Shown here: positions 44,155 to 52,510 of the stretch, piece after piece
Layout: each line of letters opens with the position of its first letter
Position numbering within the stretch: position 1 is the stretch's first letter
Source of the DNA: Terriglobia bacterium
GTDB taxonomy: Bacteria; Acidobacteriota; Terriglobia; Bryobacterales; Bryobacteraceae
NCBI GenBank assembly: GCA_020073305.1
Contig: JAIQFK010000025.1
Location: 41,356 to 105,355, forward strand
Length of the DNA: 64,000 nt
Direction of reading: 5' to 3'
Notes under the pieces: generated by a model
Databases searched by the model: none
Seen by the model: the letters and a program-made list of their open reading frames with translations, nothing else
Told to the model about the DNA's origin: nothing
Made by a program: the position numbers and the translations under genes

Positions 44155-44994
44155 TCAGCCCAGCAAACGCCGAACAAAGCGCAGGTTCTTGCTTAGATCG
44201 TCCTCTACCGCATTCGAAGGGGAATCCGTCTCCAGATTGGCAAAGCCATGAAACCCGACATCTTCGATGGCTTTGACTACGGCGGGAAAGTCGATCTTCC
44301 CCTCCCCCAGGTATTGCGGATTGTCTTTCAAATGGAACTGGCAGATGCGATCCTTACCCAGCCAGTGGATTTCCTTCAACACGTCGAAGCCGCCCTGGGT
44401 GGAGTTGCCGACGTCGTAGTAGGTCAGCACCACGGGTGATTGACTTCGCTCCATGATGCGGACATTGTCCTCGGCGGATATCGTATCCTCCAGCCCCAGG
44501 ATGACACCCGCCTTTTCCGCCTCGGGCGCGATCTCCCGCAGCACATCGCCCACGTAATCCATCTCCTGCTGAGTCTTCAGCGCGCACTTACCGAAGAACG
44601 GCAGCAGGATGACGCGGGCATTGAGCCTCTTCGTGATGGGAATGGCATCGGCCACCCATTTTGCGCCCAACTTGTCGTTCTTCAGGCCGTTCACGTGGAG
44701 AATATCGAGGCAGGTGCCGTCGATCGGTATGTTGTGGATTTTCGAAGCCGTGAGATATTGCTGCTGGATGACCGTATCGTCCAGCGGCAGTTTGCCGTCG
44801 ATCGGCTTGCGCCCCAGGCTCACCTGCACGCCGTCGAATCTCAGCCGTGCCGCCGTTTCCACGGCTTCGACCTTGCCCGTGAGGTGAAGATTCCAGTCGG
44901 TGACGCCCACCTTGAGGCCGCGCACACGGGCCCAAGCGCGCACAAGGGGAACGCCAACTCCACCCGCCAACAAGCTTCTGCGCGAGATTTTCAT
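44155..44994 (-). CDS. Tat-exported sugar phosphate isomerase/epimerase-like protein
   Basis: 279 residues from ATG 44994. The N-terminus MKISRRSLLAGGVGVPLVRAWA is a Tat signal. The barrel contains LRFDGVQVSLG, GVILGLEDTISAED (metal-site Glu), LTYYDVGNSTQGG and QFHLKDNPQYLGEGKIDF, the standard xylose isomerase-like signature (E...D...H...E). It is the second such protein in the window and only distantly similar to that at 13253. Substrate unknown. Confidence 0.86.
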   Translation of the reverse strand: MKISRRSLLAGGVGVPLVRAWARVRGLKVGVTDWNLHLTGKVEAVETAARLRFDGVQVSLGRKPIDGKLPLDDTVIQQQYLTASKIHNIPIDGTCLDILHVNGLKNDKLGAKWVADAIPITKRLNARVILLPFFGKCALKTQQEMDYVGDVLREIAPEAEKAGVILGLEDTISAEDNVRIMERSQSPVVLTYYDVGNSTQGGFDVLKEIHWLGKDRICQFHLKDNPQYLGEGKIDFPAVVKAIEDVGFHGFANLETDSPSNAVEDDLSKNLRFVRRLLG

Positions 44995-45033
44995 GAACAT
45001 GGCACGGACTTCCACTTGCAAAAGACCGCTGAT

Positions 45034-45336
45034 TTAGGTTGCGCCGGCGACTTTGGCCCGAGCCCGCATCGGCTGGCGCTCGGCCAGCAGCAACCGCCGC
45101 AGCGTGCGCAGATCGTTTAGCAGCCGCCCGCTGGTTTTCATATGGAAGGATAGCTTGGCCAAATTATACGCGACAATCTGCAGGGCTTCTTTGCGGCGCT
45201 CCGCGTCCCCGTGCATCGAAAGCGCGATCTCTTCATCCACTTCGCGGCGCGCTTCTTCGATTGCTTCCAACAGCAGCGCCACGTAGTGATGCGAGCTTTC
45301 GATATTGTCGAACGGCGTTTCAGATGTATAGCTCAT
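45034..45336 (-). CDS. Hypothetical protein, helical
   Basis: 100 residues from ATG 45336 (an upstream in-frame ATG at 45363 is less likely). An acidic N-terminus (SYTSETPFDNIESSHHYVALLLEAIEEARREVDEEI) and a basic C-terminus (RLLNDLRTLRRLLLAERQPMRARAK) suggest a helical hairpin, perhaps a dimer. Not recognised beyond acidobacterial-looking composition. It is 39 bases upstream of the isomerase gene on the same strand. Confidence 0.6.
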   Translation of the reverse strand: MSYTSETPFDNIESSHHYVALLLEAIEEARREVDEEIALSMHGDAERRKEALQIVAYNLAKLSFHMKTSGRLLNDLRTLRRLLLAERQPMRARAKVAGAT

Positions 45337-45540
45337 CCTGCGCCTTTCAGACACGCCTGCCACCCGAGACGCGTCGTTAACGATCTTTAACTTTCCCTAA
45401 TTCTCGCACAAAACCGGTTCGGAACGAGCCTCGGATTTGTATGGGGACTACCAGATCTCCCGTAAGCGGCAGCAAAGACTGGTAAATTTGGTTACGGCCT
45501 CTCTGCCGTGTTACCATCCAAATATCCGACAAAACCCAGC

Positions 45541-45617
<77 letters not shown>

Positions 45618-45675
45618 TTCCTTTCAATGATTTCCGGACTATCGATGATGAACGGTTTCGGCGTTTTTTCGCCGG

Positions 45676-45697
45676 TGCTACAGTAGCTGCTACAGTA
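45676..45697. repeat. Left tandem pair of TGCTACAGTA
   Basis: TGCTACAGTA at 45676-45685 and 45688-45697, separated by GC. It is the mirror image of the pair at 46523-46543. The two pairs point toward each other across the element, as expected for integrase/excisionase arm sites. Confidence 0.85.
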
Positions 45698-45764
45698 TTC
45701 CACGCAACTGCCTGACTTGATTGTTGTTCAAGTCTGCGAAACTCCTGGCTGTTTGCTCAACGAA

Positions 45765-46013
45765 ATGGAACCCAGACTGCAGTTCCTCCATTCTGAGAAT
45801 CTGTTGAACACCGTCAAACTCGCCCAATTCCGGCGGCTGTCGACAGAGGCACTCAGAAGGTCGCTGCTGCCCGGTCAACCGGGCTCTCTGAAGGTTCGGC
45901 CTGACGGGACTGTACTCGATGGGCATCACCGGCTATCAATCCTGATCGAACGACACGAAGACATTCACAGCCTTCCAAGGGAGATAATAGAAAAACGAGA
46001 TTATGAAAGCTGA
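45765..46013 (+). CDS. ParB-like DGHHR small protein (element cargo)
   Basis: 82 residues from ATG 45765; TTG 45717 is in frame but would overlap the repeats' flank. The C-terminal half has GSLKVRPDGTVLDGHHRLSIL, the DGHHR nucleotide/phosphate-binding motif of ParB/sulfiredoxin-like folds, then LPREIIEKRDY. No N-terminal DNA-binding part is present, so it is not a partition protein. It overlaps the phosphatase gene by 11 bases, pointing to a functional pair. Confidence 0.7.
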   Translation: MEPRLQFLHSENLLNTVKLAQFRRLSTEALRRSLLPGQPGSLKVRPDGTVLDGHHRLSILIERHEDIHSLPREIIEKRDYES

Positions 46014-46509
46014 TCTTTTCTGGATCCCCGGTCCCTGGCGTGGACGGTTGGCTATCGCTACCCGGCCAAGAGGTGGAGACTGGCTGGACGACGAGGCGAG
46101 CGCTTGGCGGCAAGCCGACATTGACGTGATCGTCTCATTGCTCGAAAACGAAGAGGCCGATCAACTGGACTTGCTCGATGAGCGTCGAGTTGCTGAAGAT
46201 CACGCGCTCTGCTTCATCTCGTTTCCGATTCCTGACCGCAGCGTACCGGCATCCCTGCAGGAAGCCGTCTTGCTAATGGGCGGAATTACGGCCCAATTGG
46301 AGGCGGGTAAGAACGTTGCTGTACATTGCCGCCAAGGCATTGGCCGATCCGGCTTGATTGCAGCCGGTGTGCTCATCGCCTCTGGGACGAGCCCTGCAGA
46401 GGCGATGCAAATCGTCAGTTCTGCGCGCGGTATCCCGGTTCCCGAGACAACCGAGCAGCGTCGATGGACTGAGCGATTGCCCTCCGGACTCGCTCTTACG
46501 AAGAGCTAA
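46003..46509 (+). CDS. Dual-specificity/tyrosine phosphatase family protein (element cargo)
   Basis: 168 residues. The catalytic P-loop HCRQGIGRSG has Cys109 and Arg115, and Asp78 in FPIPDRSVP is the likely general acid. This is the cysteine-based phosphatase mechanism acting on phosphotyrosine, phosphoserine or other phosphoesters. The N-terminus begins KADLFWIPGPWRGRLAIATRPRGGDWL, a typical start for these small bacterial DSPs. It is overlapped by the ParB-like gene. Confidence 0.88.
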   Translation: MKADLFWIPGPWRGRLAIATRPRGGDWLDDEASAWRQADIDVIVSLLENEEADQLDLLDERRVAEDHALCFISFPIPDRSVPASLQEAVLLMGGITAQLEAGKNVAVHCRQGIGRSGLIAAGVLIASGTSPAEAMQIVSSARGIPVPETTEQRRWTERLPSGLALTKS

Positions 46510-46522
46510 CAAGTCAGACAAA

Positions 46523-46543
46523 CTGTAGCACGTACTGTAGCAG
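46523..46543. repeat. Right inverted pair of TGCTACAGTA
   Basis: ACTGTAGCA at 46523-46531 and TACTGTAGCA at 46534-46543, separated by CG; the reverse complement gives TGCTACAGTA-CG-TGCTACAGT. One outer base differs from the left pair. It ends 80 bases before the right tRNA copy. Confidence 0.85.
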
Positions 46544-46623
46544 GCCCTGGAATGGTCCGCGGCAAGCCGCTCAACATCTTGAGCGCGAAGAGAATGGCGG
46601 GTAGCCTGGCAATACGCCCTCTT

Positions 46624-46669
46624 CCTGTCACGTCGGAGGTCGCGGGTTCGAGCCCCGTCGTCCCCGCCA
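46624..46669 (+). repeat. Right direct repeat (attR), tRNA-Asp 3' copy
   Basis: Perfect copy of 45572-45617 that lacks the tRNA 5' half and is not a functional tRNA. Open frames running through it are artefacts. The 252 bases to the next gene hold nothing else I can support. Confidence 0.9.
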
Positions 46670-46921
46670 ATCGTTTCGATCAGTTAGATCTCGCCCGGCC
46701 GCCTTCCTCAATTCATGTTGCCCGTCCCCCGTCCCGATGAAGCCCTTTGCGTACGTGGCGGCTGGCTCGGATCGCGAGGGACGGGAAAGAGCAGACCTGG
46801 ACCACGCAAAGTTGCGCCGTTGTGAGCAAAACCCGGCAGTCCGGGGCGGTTTGCGAAGCCTTTCAGTGTGGTGAAATAGTTGGGGGCTGAGTGTGAATCT
46901 GTATGGACCAGAGGGCAAATT

Positions 46922-48340
46922 GTGTCTGAAACACACGGGATAGTTCAGCAGGCTGAGGATGCTCGGTGCAGCCAGAATGAAGACGAACCGGTTCATCTTG
47001 ACGCGGGACATCCGAGCGCTCCTGGAGAGTGCGGCACGGATCGTCCGCGGCTCAAAGCGGCCGTTGTTGTTCTCGGCATGCATCGATCGGGAACATCCCT
47101 ATGCATGAATGTTTTGAAGGCTATGGGAACTCAGGTTGATGAGGACCTAATACCTGGGGACGAGCACAATGAACGAGGCTATTTTGAGTCTAGGAGAATC
47201 CTGGAGTTGAACGAGAGCATCCTCGTATACATGGGAGCCAACTGGCACACGCTCCCTTCACTTTCTCTGGGCGACGGCTGGGAAAACAACCCCGTATTGG
47301 ACGCCGCGAAGCGGAAGCTTATGGCATTGGTAAAGGCCAGAGTAGACCAGTGTCAAGGTGTATGGGGATTCAAAGATCCCCGAATTTCGCTGATGCTGCC
47401 GCTCTACGAACAGGTCTTTGCCGCTTGCGGTGTAGAGCCTCAATACATTCTGTGCATAAGGGATCCGCGGTCCGTTGCGACATCGTTAATGCGAAGAAAT
47501 GGGTTCCCTTACCTGTTTTCCGAGCTGCTTTGGCTGGAGCACACTCTAACGGCCGCCAAGTCAGCCGGGAATCGCTTGAAAGCGGTCGTTGAATATGAGA
47601 ATTGGTTTCAGGATGGACTCAAGCAGGCGGGGTTGCTAAGCAAAGCCCTGGGGCTTCCAACGGATGTCGCCGCTGCCTCACTGAGGGCGGCACTAGAAGA
47701 GATCGTAGCTCCCGCCCTCAACCACGGCGATAACGAGACCCGGGCTTTTGAGCTCTCTTGCACCGAATCGATATATCGGCTCGTGCGCGATGGAAGTTTT
47801 TCTGCCGCGGTCTCGGCCTATGGCGAGGTCCGGCGGACGCTGGCACTCGTGGCGGCCCCGGTCCTTCACAGCGACAAAGCTAAACACCCAGGTGCCCCAG
47901 CGGCCCCACGGATCATCTGCCAGCTCTTCTGGTGCACGACAAAAGAGGACGAATTCTATGAAAGTGACAGTTCGCGCGTGGAGTTGGAAGTCACCCCGAT
48001 CCGCCGGATCGTTCAGCTTCCGATTCCGAAGGGCCTTGTCTCTTTAAGCCGACTCAGGCTGGATCCAGCGAATTTGCCGGGGCTGGCTCAATTGTTTGCT
48101 ATGCGGCTCTTGAACTCAGAAGGAGGCCTGGTGTGGGAATGGGATAAGCAACCCGGCACATTGCTTGCGGGCGAACTTCGTAACGTGAGCTTACTGACCC
48201 GAAGCGACGAGCCAGGCGTCGTCGCGCATTTCCACAATAATGATCCCAACTTCGTACTCCCGCTTTCTGCAGAACTTGAGGACATCTCCGAAAAAGGCGG
48301 CACGCTGGAATTCGAGATCGCCTGGTTAGCAGTCGTCTAA
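46922..48340 (+). CDS. Sulfotransferase family protein
   Basis: About 472 residues from GTG 46922 (AGAGGG upstream); TTG 46880 is another possibility. The 5'-phosphosulfate loop is VVLGMHRSGTSL (about 51-62) and the 3'-phosphate region is CIRDPRSVATSLMRR. The match to PAPS-dependent sulfotransferases covers about 250 residues; the C-terminal 150 residues form an unassigned beta-rich domain (LEVTPIRRIVQLPIPKGLVSL). It would transfer sulfate to a glycan or lipid in the cytoplasm. It opens the second glycan locus. Confidence 0.85.
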   Translation: MSETHGIVQQAEDARCSQNEDEPVHLDAGHPSAPGECGTDRPRLKAAVVVLGMHRSGTSLCMNVLKAMGTQVDEDLIPGDEHNERGYFESRRILELNESILVYMGANWHTLPSLSLGDGWENNPVLDAAKRKLMALVKARVDQCQGVWGFKDPRISLMLPLYEQVFAACGVEPQYILCIRDPRSVATSLMRRNGFPYLFSELLWLEHTLTAAKSAGNRLKAVVEYENWFQDGLKQAGLLSKALGLPTDVAAASLRAALEEIVAPALNHGDNETRAFELSCTESIYRLVRDGSFSAAVSAYGEVRRTLALVAAPVLHSDKAKHPGAPAAPRIICQLFWCTTKEDEFYESDSSRVELEVTPIRRIVQLPIPKGLVSLSRLRLDPANLPGLAQLFAMRLLNSEGGLVWEWDKQPGTLLAGELRNVSLLTRSDEPGVVAHFHNNDPNFVLPLSAELEDISEKGGTLEFEIAWLAVV

Positions 48341-48361
48341 CGTTTCAGAACGTTGGGCAGA

Positions 48362-48380
48362 GCGGCGGGGGCTGCGCCGC
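48362..48380 (+). terminator. Possible weak hairpin terminator
   Basis: GCGGCG-GGGGCTG-CGCCGC, 22 bases after the sulfotransferase stop. There is no U-run directly after it, only AAACTTTT about six bases on, so termination is uncertain. Confidence 0.3.
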
Positions 48381-48445
48381 AGCTAGAAACTTTTGGTGGA
48401 GTGAAGTGTTTGCATTCCCTCTTCGCACATTGCCTCGAAAATCAA

Positions 48446-48470
48446 GTCCGTTTGGACCAGTAATACCCAT
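48446..48470. repeat. 25-bp repeat with GGTCC dyad, copy A
   Basis: Matches 52182-52206 at 24 of 25 positions and in the same orientation. It includes GTCCGTTTGGACC, the near-palindrome of the family. It lies 148 bases upstream of the second sulfotransferase start. Confidence 0.75.
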
Positions 48471-48617
48471 CCGTCCCGGTTGGGATAAGGTCTCTGTTTC
48501 CTAAAGAAGTTGGAATCGTTTTAGCGGATCGCGCTGCCGTATTAACTTAGGGAAATGCTAATCTGAAGTGTACACACTGCTCAAAGCCATGCCTCCGTCA
48601 AGGGAGCGAAGCAAATA

Positions 48618-49379
48618 GTGACGTCGGACATTACCGCGCCGCTGGTGATCGGCGCGACCGGGGGATCCGGCACTCGGGTCCTGGCCCGAATCGTCCGCAA
48701 GGCAGGTTTTTTCATTGGAGCGAACCTGAACCACGCTGAAGACTCGATGGAGTTTCCCGACCTCTATGATCGATGGCTCAACCGGTATTTGCTGCGAGAC
48801 ATCGCGCCGCTTACCGCAGAGGAGGAGGCGTTGCTGCTCCAGGATTTTGTGGCGGCGGTGGAGAGGCACAGGTCCCCTGCGGCGGGGTCAATCCGGTGGG
48901 GATGGAAAGAACCCCGCAGCATCTACGTCCTGCCACTTCTGGACCGGCAGTGGCCCGAGCTGAAATTCATTCACGTGGTTCGCGATGGGCGCGACATGGC
49001 ATTTTCCGACAACCAGAACCAGTGCCGCAAGCACGGTCCCGCAGTCCTGCGGTGCGAACTGCGGGATGCTCCGCAGCCGGTCCGGAGCGCCGCCTTATGG
49101 GCGAGAATCAATTCCGAGACCGCAGCCTTCGGTGAAACTCGCATGGCGGGGCGCTATCTACGGGTACACTACGAAAAGCTCTGCAGCGACCCGCGCTCCA
49201 CCATCAGTGAGATCCTGCGCTTTCTTGAGTCCGCCGACTCGGTACCAGATGACGAAATGCTCCGCGAAGTCGCGCCCCCAGGCTCAATCGGCCGATGGCG
49301 ACACCTGGGTGAGCCATCCATCATGGACTGGATCTATTCGGTTGCGGGAGAGGCGTTACGTCGCTTTGGATATTGTTAG
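48618..49379 (+). CDS. Sulfotransferase family protein (second)
   Basis: 253 residues with GTG start 48618 (AGGGAG about 12 bases upstream). The PAPS 5' loop is VIGATGGSGTRVLARIV and the 3' region is FIHVVRDGRDMAFSDNQ; WKEPRSI near 95 also fits. It is shorter than the first and not closely similar. The acceptor is unknown; context suggests a sulfated surface glycan. Confidence 0.85.
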   Translation: MTSDITAPLVIGATGGSGTRVLARIVRKAGFFIGANLNHAEDSMEFPDLYDRWLNRYLLRDIAPLTAEEEALLLQDFVAAVERHRSPAAGSIRWGWKEPRSIYVLPLLDRQWPELKFIHVVRDGRDMAFSDNQNQCRKHGPAVLRCELRDAPQPVRSAALWARINSETAAFGETRMAGRYLRVHYEKLCSDPRSTISEILRFLESADSVPDDEMLREVAPPGSIGRWRHLGEPSIMDWIYSVAGEALRRFGYC

Positions 49380-49425
49380 TGGCTGATCCGTCACTGCCGG
49401 CCGACTCGCCCAGAATATCACTGAG

Positions 49426-50472
49426 TCAGGAATTCTTTCGAAGGACAACGAGATCCTGGTTGCTTGCAAGAAACCCTGGCAGAACATCTAGAACCAGGAA
49501 ATGCTTCGCCCATTTGTTCCGGATATGATCTGGCGTCTGGTAAATACCGCGGTACCTGCCGGGATCGGAAGTGTGCCCGTCGAGAGCGCCATCGCGCCCT
49601 GCGTCCAGGAAGCCGGTCCGGTCGAGTGTGTCGTACAGTTCCGGTGGAGCACCATTCAAGAATGCCGATCTGTAGCCGTGAACCGATAGCAGCATCAGTC
49701 CTCCGCTGCGACTGATTCTCGAGAGTTCTCTTAGCCATGCTTCCTGATCATGCTCGCCAAGGTGCGTCATTACTGAGATGCCGAAGACCAGATCGAAGGT
49801 GTTTTCGGGAAATGGTAGCGGCGGGTCCAATGACGTTGCCAGGAAGGAACCTGCCAACGATTCCCGGCACCACTCAATATTGTTCACGTCGATATCCACT
49901 CCTACCGGTTCCTGTAGCTCGGGGAAAAGGAAGCGTGCCACACGCCCACAGCCACATCCCCAATCCAACACGCGGCCAATGGAAGACAAGGGCTTGCCAT
50001 TATGCTGCTCTACCAGTGCCCGAATATTATGCGCGATGGTGCAGCCAATGAGATTGAACGAAGACTCTTCTTCGGTGCCATGCACCCGGACGCGACGCGA
50101 GGCATCCGGCAAGACGTGTGCTTCTGGTTGAAAATAGTATGTGACGGGCGGCGCCGACGGACGGCTTTCAAAAACTGCCCGGATCTCGATCAGGCCGCCA
50201 GGAATATTCTTTCCAATGGCCTCGAAGTGGTGGACTTCATCCACCCTCAACGCTGCTTGTTGCGCCTTATGGGGCTCGTATTTCTGAAATTCCATCAACA
50301 CGCCGTTAGCGCGGATCTGGAGTGAGTCCGGCTGGTTATTGGGGTGGACTGCGTAGCCGGACACGCGCAGGCGGGACTCATGCACGGACGCGGTGCTCAC
50401 GACACATATCCCTTCTTGTAGCACCGCCGCTGCACTCGTCATTGATTTCAAATTTGATGTAGTTGAAAGCAT
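49426..50472 (-). CDS. Class I SAM-dependent methyltransferase with N-terminal domain
   Basis: 348 residues from ATG 50472 (GGAG six bases upstream; other in-frame ATGs at 50442 and 50607). An N-terminal beta-rich domain (about 15-140, VHESRLRVSGYAVHPNNQPDSLQIRANG) precedes the Rossmann-like methyltransferase: VLDWGCGCGRVARF (motif I), VGVDIDVNNIEWC, and DLVFGISVMTHLGE. Usually such enzymes methylate sugars or small metabolites. It is convergent with the sulfotransferase upstream and likely acts on the same glycan. Confidence 0.85.
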   Translation of the reverse strand: MLSTTSNLKSMTSAAAVLQEGICVVSTASVHESRLRVSGYAVHPNNQPDSLQIRANGVLMEFQKYEPHKAQQAALRVDEVHHFEAIGKNIPGGLIEIRAVFESRPSAPPVTYYFQPEAHVLPDASRRVRVHGTEEESSFNLIGCTIAHNIRALVEQHNGKPLSSIGRVLDWGCGCGRVARFLFPELQEPVGVDIDVNNIEWCRESLAGSFLATSLDPPLPFPENTFDLVFGISVMTHLGEHDQEAWLRELSRISRSGGLMLLSVHGYRSAFLNGAPPELYDTLDRTGFLDAGRDGALDGHTSDPGRYRGIYQTPDHIRNKWAKHFLVLDVLPGFLASNQDLVVLRKNS

Positions 50473-50639
50473 TGAGTACTCCGGCTTCCTAAGAAACAAG
50501 AGGCATTCCACAGACCCCGCAATAGTAGTGGAGTATAGCATATCGGGTCTGAAAGGTTTCAGTGGTCTGCAGTGACTTCTAGATGAGGTGCAGCGGCTGA
50601 TCTCCAAGCGGGCTCATTGGCAGGAGTAACGGGTGCAGG

Positions 50640-51344
50640 TCAGTAACACACAGGATTTAGCCATGTTACCGGAGCGGAGAGAGGGGACGTCCTTCCCCGA
50701 ACAGCAACCGTAATTTTAACTGTTCCGATTGCCGCGAGGGGAAATTCGACCTTAAGAAATTGGTTTCGTCCGAAAATCCGGTTCTGGTTAAGCGCAACTA
50801 CGCGTTCTGTCTCACCTTCCTCGCTCACAATTTGCCCGACAGCCTCTATCTGGCAATCCTCAAATACCTCCACAGCTACAAAACAGCCAAACCTACTGCA
50901 GACGTTAGATAATTCAAAGACAATGTCTCCGGTTTCTCGATTGGCGAGGTCCACAAATACCGTCGCTCCAGCGCGCAGCGTTGAGAAAGCACTCTCACGC
51001 CTGAATTGGGATTCTTTCGCAATATGAAAAAGTCTTGGCCAGCCGCCATTATGGTTCTCGGCGCGTATTTGATGACATCGTCGCCCTTTTGAGGAGACGA
51101 AACCACGAGGGCCGTTCAGCTCTGACAGAAGGAATATCCGCGTGCTTCCGCCAACTCTGCCCGGTATCGCCACTCCCGGGACGCGCCAGGAGGCGCGCCC
51201 GAGGGTGGCACAGTGACTTTCTTGTGAAACTGCGGATGTTACTGAAGGGCTGCGGCGACCCCAAGCGCTCCTGTAGCCGAGCCTATAACTAAGCTTGTAG
51301 CGGGGGTGGATCCTAAGATAGCACCGGTGGCGCTGATAACCCAC
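50640..51344 (-). CDS. Hypothetical protein, beta-rich C-terminus; start uncertain
   Basis: The open frame is 234 codons, but the first 35 codons overlap the beta-helix gene and the N-terminus looks non-coding. A GTG at 51173 (near the motif VAIPGRVGG) is a plausible true start. The C-terminal 120 residues are credible protein: GATVFVDLANRETGDIVFELSNVC and VEFPLAAIGTVKITVAVRG, probably a small beta-sandwich. No family is recognised, and it may be a truncated gene. Confidence 0.4.
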   Translation of the reverse strand: MGYQRHRCYLRIHPRYKLSYRLGYRSAWGRRSPSVTSAVSQESHCATLGRASWRVPGVAIPGRVGGSTRIFLLSELNGPRGFVSSKGRRCHQIRAENHNGGWPRLFHIAKESQFRRESAFSTLRAGATVFVDLANRETGDIVFELSNVCSRFGCFVAVEVFEDCQIEAVGQIVSEEGETERVVALNQNRIFGRNQFLKVEFPLAAIGTVKITVAVRGRTSPLSAPVTWLNPVCY

Positions 51345-52138
51345 GTTTTGCCGGTATTCTGCGTTATGAGACAGTTGGCAAAAGTCACAGTGCCCGCCGA
51401 CGCCGTGATACCATTCGTGTTGGAGACAAGATGGTCTCCAACGAGTGCAATGTCGGCGGTTCCACTCGCGGCGATCCCATCGCCGTTGCCATGGGCGTAG
51501 GAATCTGCGACGCTCACAGTCCCGTCACTCGCGGCCACGCCCGCGGTCGTATTACCGTTAAAGCCCGTGTTATGCACAAAGACACTGCCTGCAGCCGTAA
51601 CCTCAAGGCCATTGACAGCGTTGTCGTTGATATTGGAATCGTAGATCGCAAGCTGACCGGCAAATCCGAATTCTACCCCATCATTTGCGAAGCCCTCGAT
51701 CGACAAATTGAATAAACGCAGGGCACCCACCTTCGTGACCTTGATTCCGTCATTGCCCGTGCCCCCGCCGTGCAGGCCCAGCCCAATGAGTGTCACGGTC
51801 CCAGTCCCGCTAGCGATATTAATGGTGATCGCATTGGCGGCGGGGGTCGTCTGCGTGATCGAGGCGACACCGCCGATGGCCGATATGGTGACCGGTTGTG
51901 TGATACTGACCGGTCCATAGCCGCCGGAATTGACCACGACGATTTCTCCGCCAGAAGCCGTAGCTGCGAGCGCCGCCGTGAACGTGCGGCAGGGGTCGGA
52001 CACCGAGCAATCGTTGGCGTCGCTGCCGCTGGTTGCGACGAAGGTCCGGTTAGCGCCAGACGCGTATGCCGTGGCGGTGCAAGCTAGCGCTACTGCGGCG
52101 CCAGCTAAGAAGCTTTTCGTGAAGTGAAGTTTGTGCAT
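51239..52138 (-). CDS. Secreted right-handed parallel beta-helix protein
   Basis: 299 residues from ATG 52138 (AAGGAG upstream). Signal peptide MHKLHFTKSFLAGAAVALACTATAYASG. It opens FVATSGSDANDCSVSDPCRTFTAAL, the standard start of pectate-lyase-like secreted proteins, followed by about nine coils rich in G/N/T/V (GGEIVVVNSGGYGPV, GNGDGIAASGTADIALVGD). No catalytic residues are recognised. It may bind or hold surface polysaccharide; that role is inference. Confidence 0.85.
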   Translation of the reverse strand: MHKLHFTKSFLAGAAVALACTATAYASGANRTFVATSGSDANDCSVSDPCRTFTAALAATASGGEIVVVNSGGYGPVSITQPVTISAIGGVASITQTTPAANAITINIASGTGTVTLIGLGLHGGGTGNDGIKVTKVGALRLFNLSIEGFANDGVEFGFAGQLAIYDSNINDNAVNGLEVTAAGSVFVHNTGFNGNTTAGVAASDGTVSVADSYAHGNGDGIAASGTADIALVGDHLVSNTNGITASAGTVTFANCLITQNTGKTWVISATGAILGSTPATSLVIGSATGALGVAAALQ

Positions 52139-52181
52139 TTTCTCAGAGTTCTCCTTTTTCACCCATTTGCCTTGAACGTCG

Positions 52182-52206
52182 GTCCGTTTGGACCAGTAAT
52201 TCCCAT
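52182..52206. repeat. 25-bp repeat with GGTCC dyad, copy B
   Basis: 24 of 25 positions match 48446-48470. Here the palindrome is complete (GGTCC-GTTT-GGACC) from 52181. It lies just upstream of the beta-helix gene, 44 bases from its ATG. Confidence 0.75.
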
Positions 52207-52510
52207 TTGACCCGGGCGGGTTCCATAGCAAAGTTCCCGCACCGCCAGCGTGTTGCATCGTCTCTTGACACCAGGCGTACAAGCCCTGGTTCAAGAGAGT
52301 GCGTTTGCTCCGAAGGGTCCCCCTTCCATCTCTTTCGACGAGCTTTGGCTCTTGCTATTGGTACCGGATGGTTGGAAAAGTTCTCTGGTCCTTAACGAAA
52401 TTGAAGCAAATCTGGCGGCAAGCTCTGCGAACCGGCCGGTCTGGGCGCCGATGAGACACAAGGGTCAAAGCTCGGCGACAACACCGCCGACTATATTATC
52501 TTGGTAAAGG

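Larger units (their letters stand above)
45618..46669. mobile_element. 1.05 kb integrative mini-element in tRNA-Asp, no integrase
   Basis: Bounded by the 46-base tRNA duplication on both sides. Inside are a hairpin (CGGCG-TTTTTT-CGCCG, 45659-45674), paired 10-bp repeats near both ends, and two overlapping plus-strand genes. No recombinase, replication or transfer gene is present, so movement would need an integrase in trans. The left junction keeps the tRNA intact, the right copy lacks the 5' half. Confidence 0.8.

Noticed and set aside
46552..46740. Short frame reading TSEVAGSSPVVPA through the right tRNA copy, and the antisense frame ending RRGSNPRPPT
   Set aside because: Both are typical artefacts of translating tRNA 3' sequences, not proteins.
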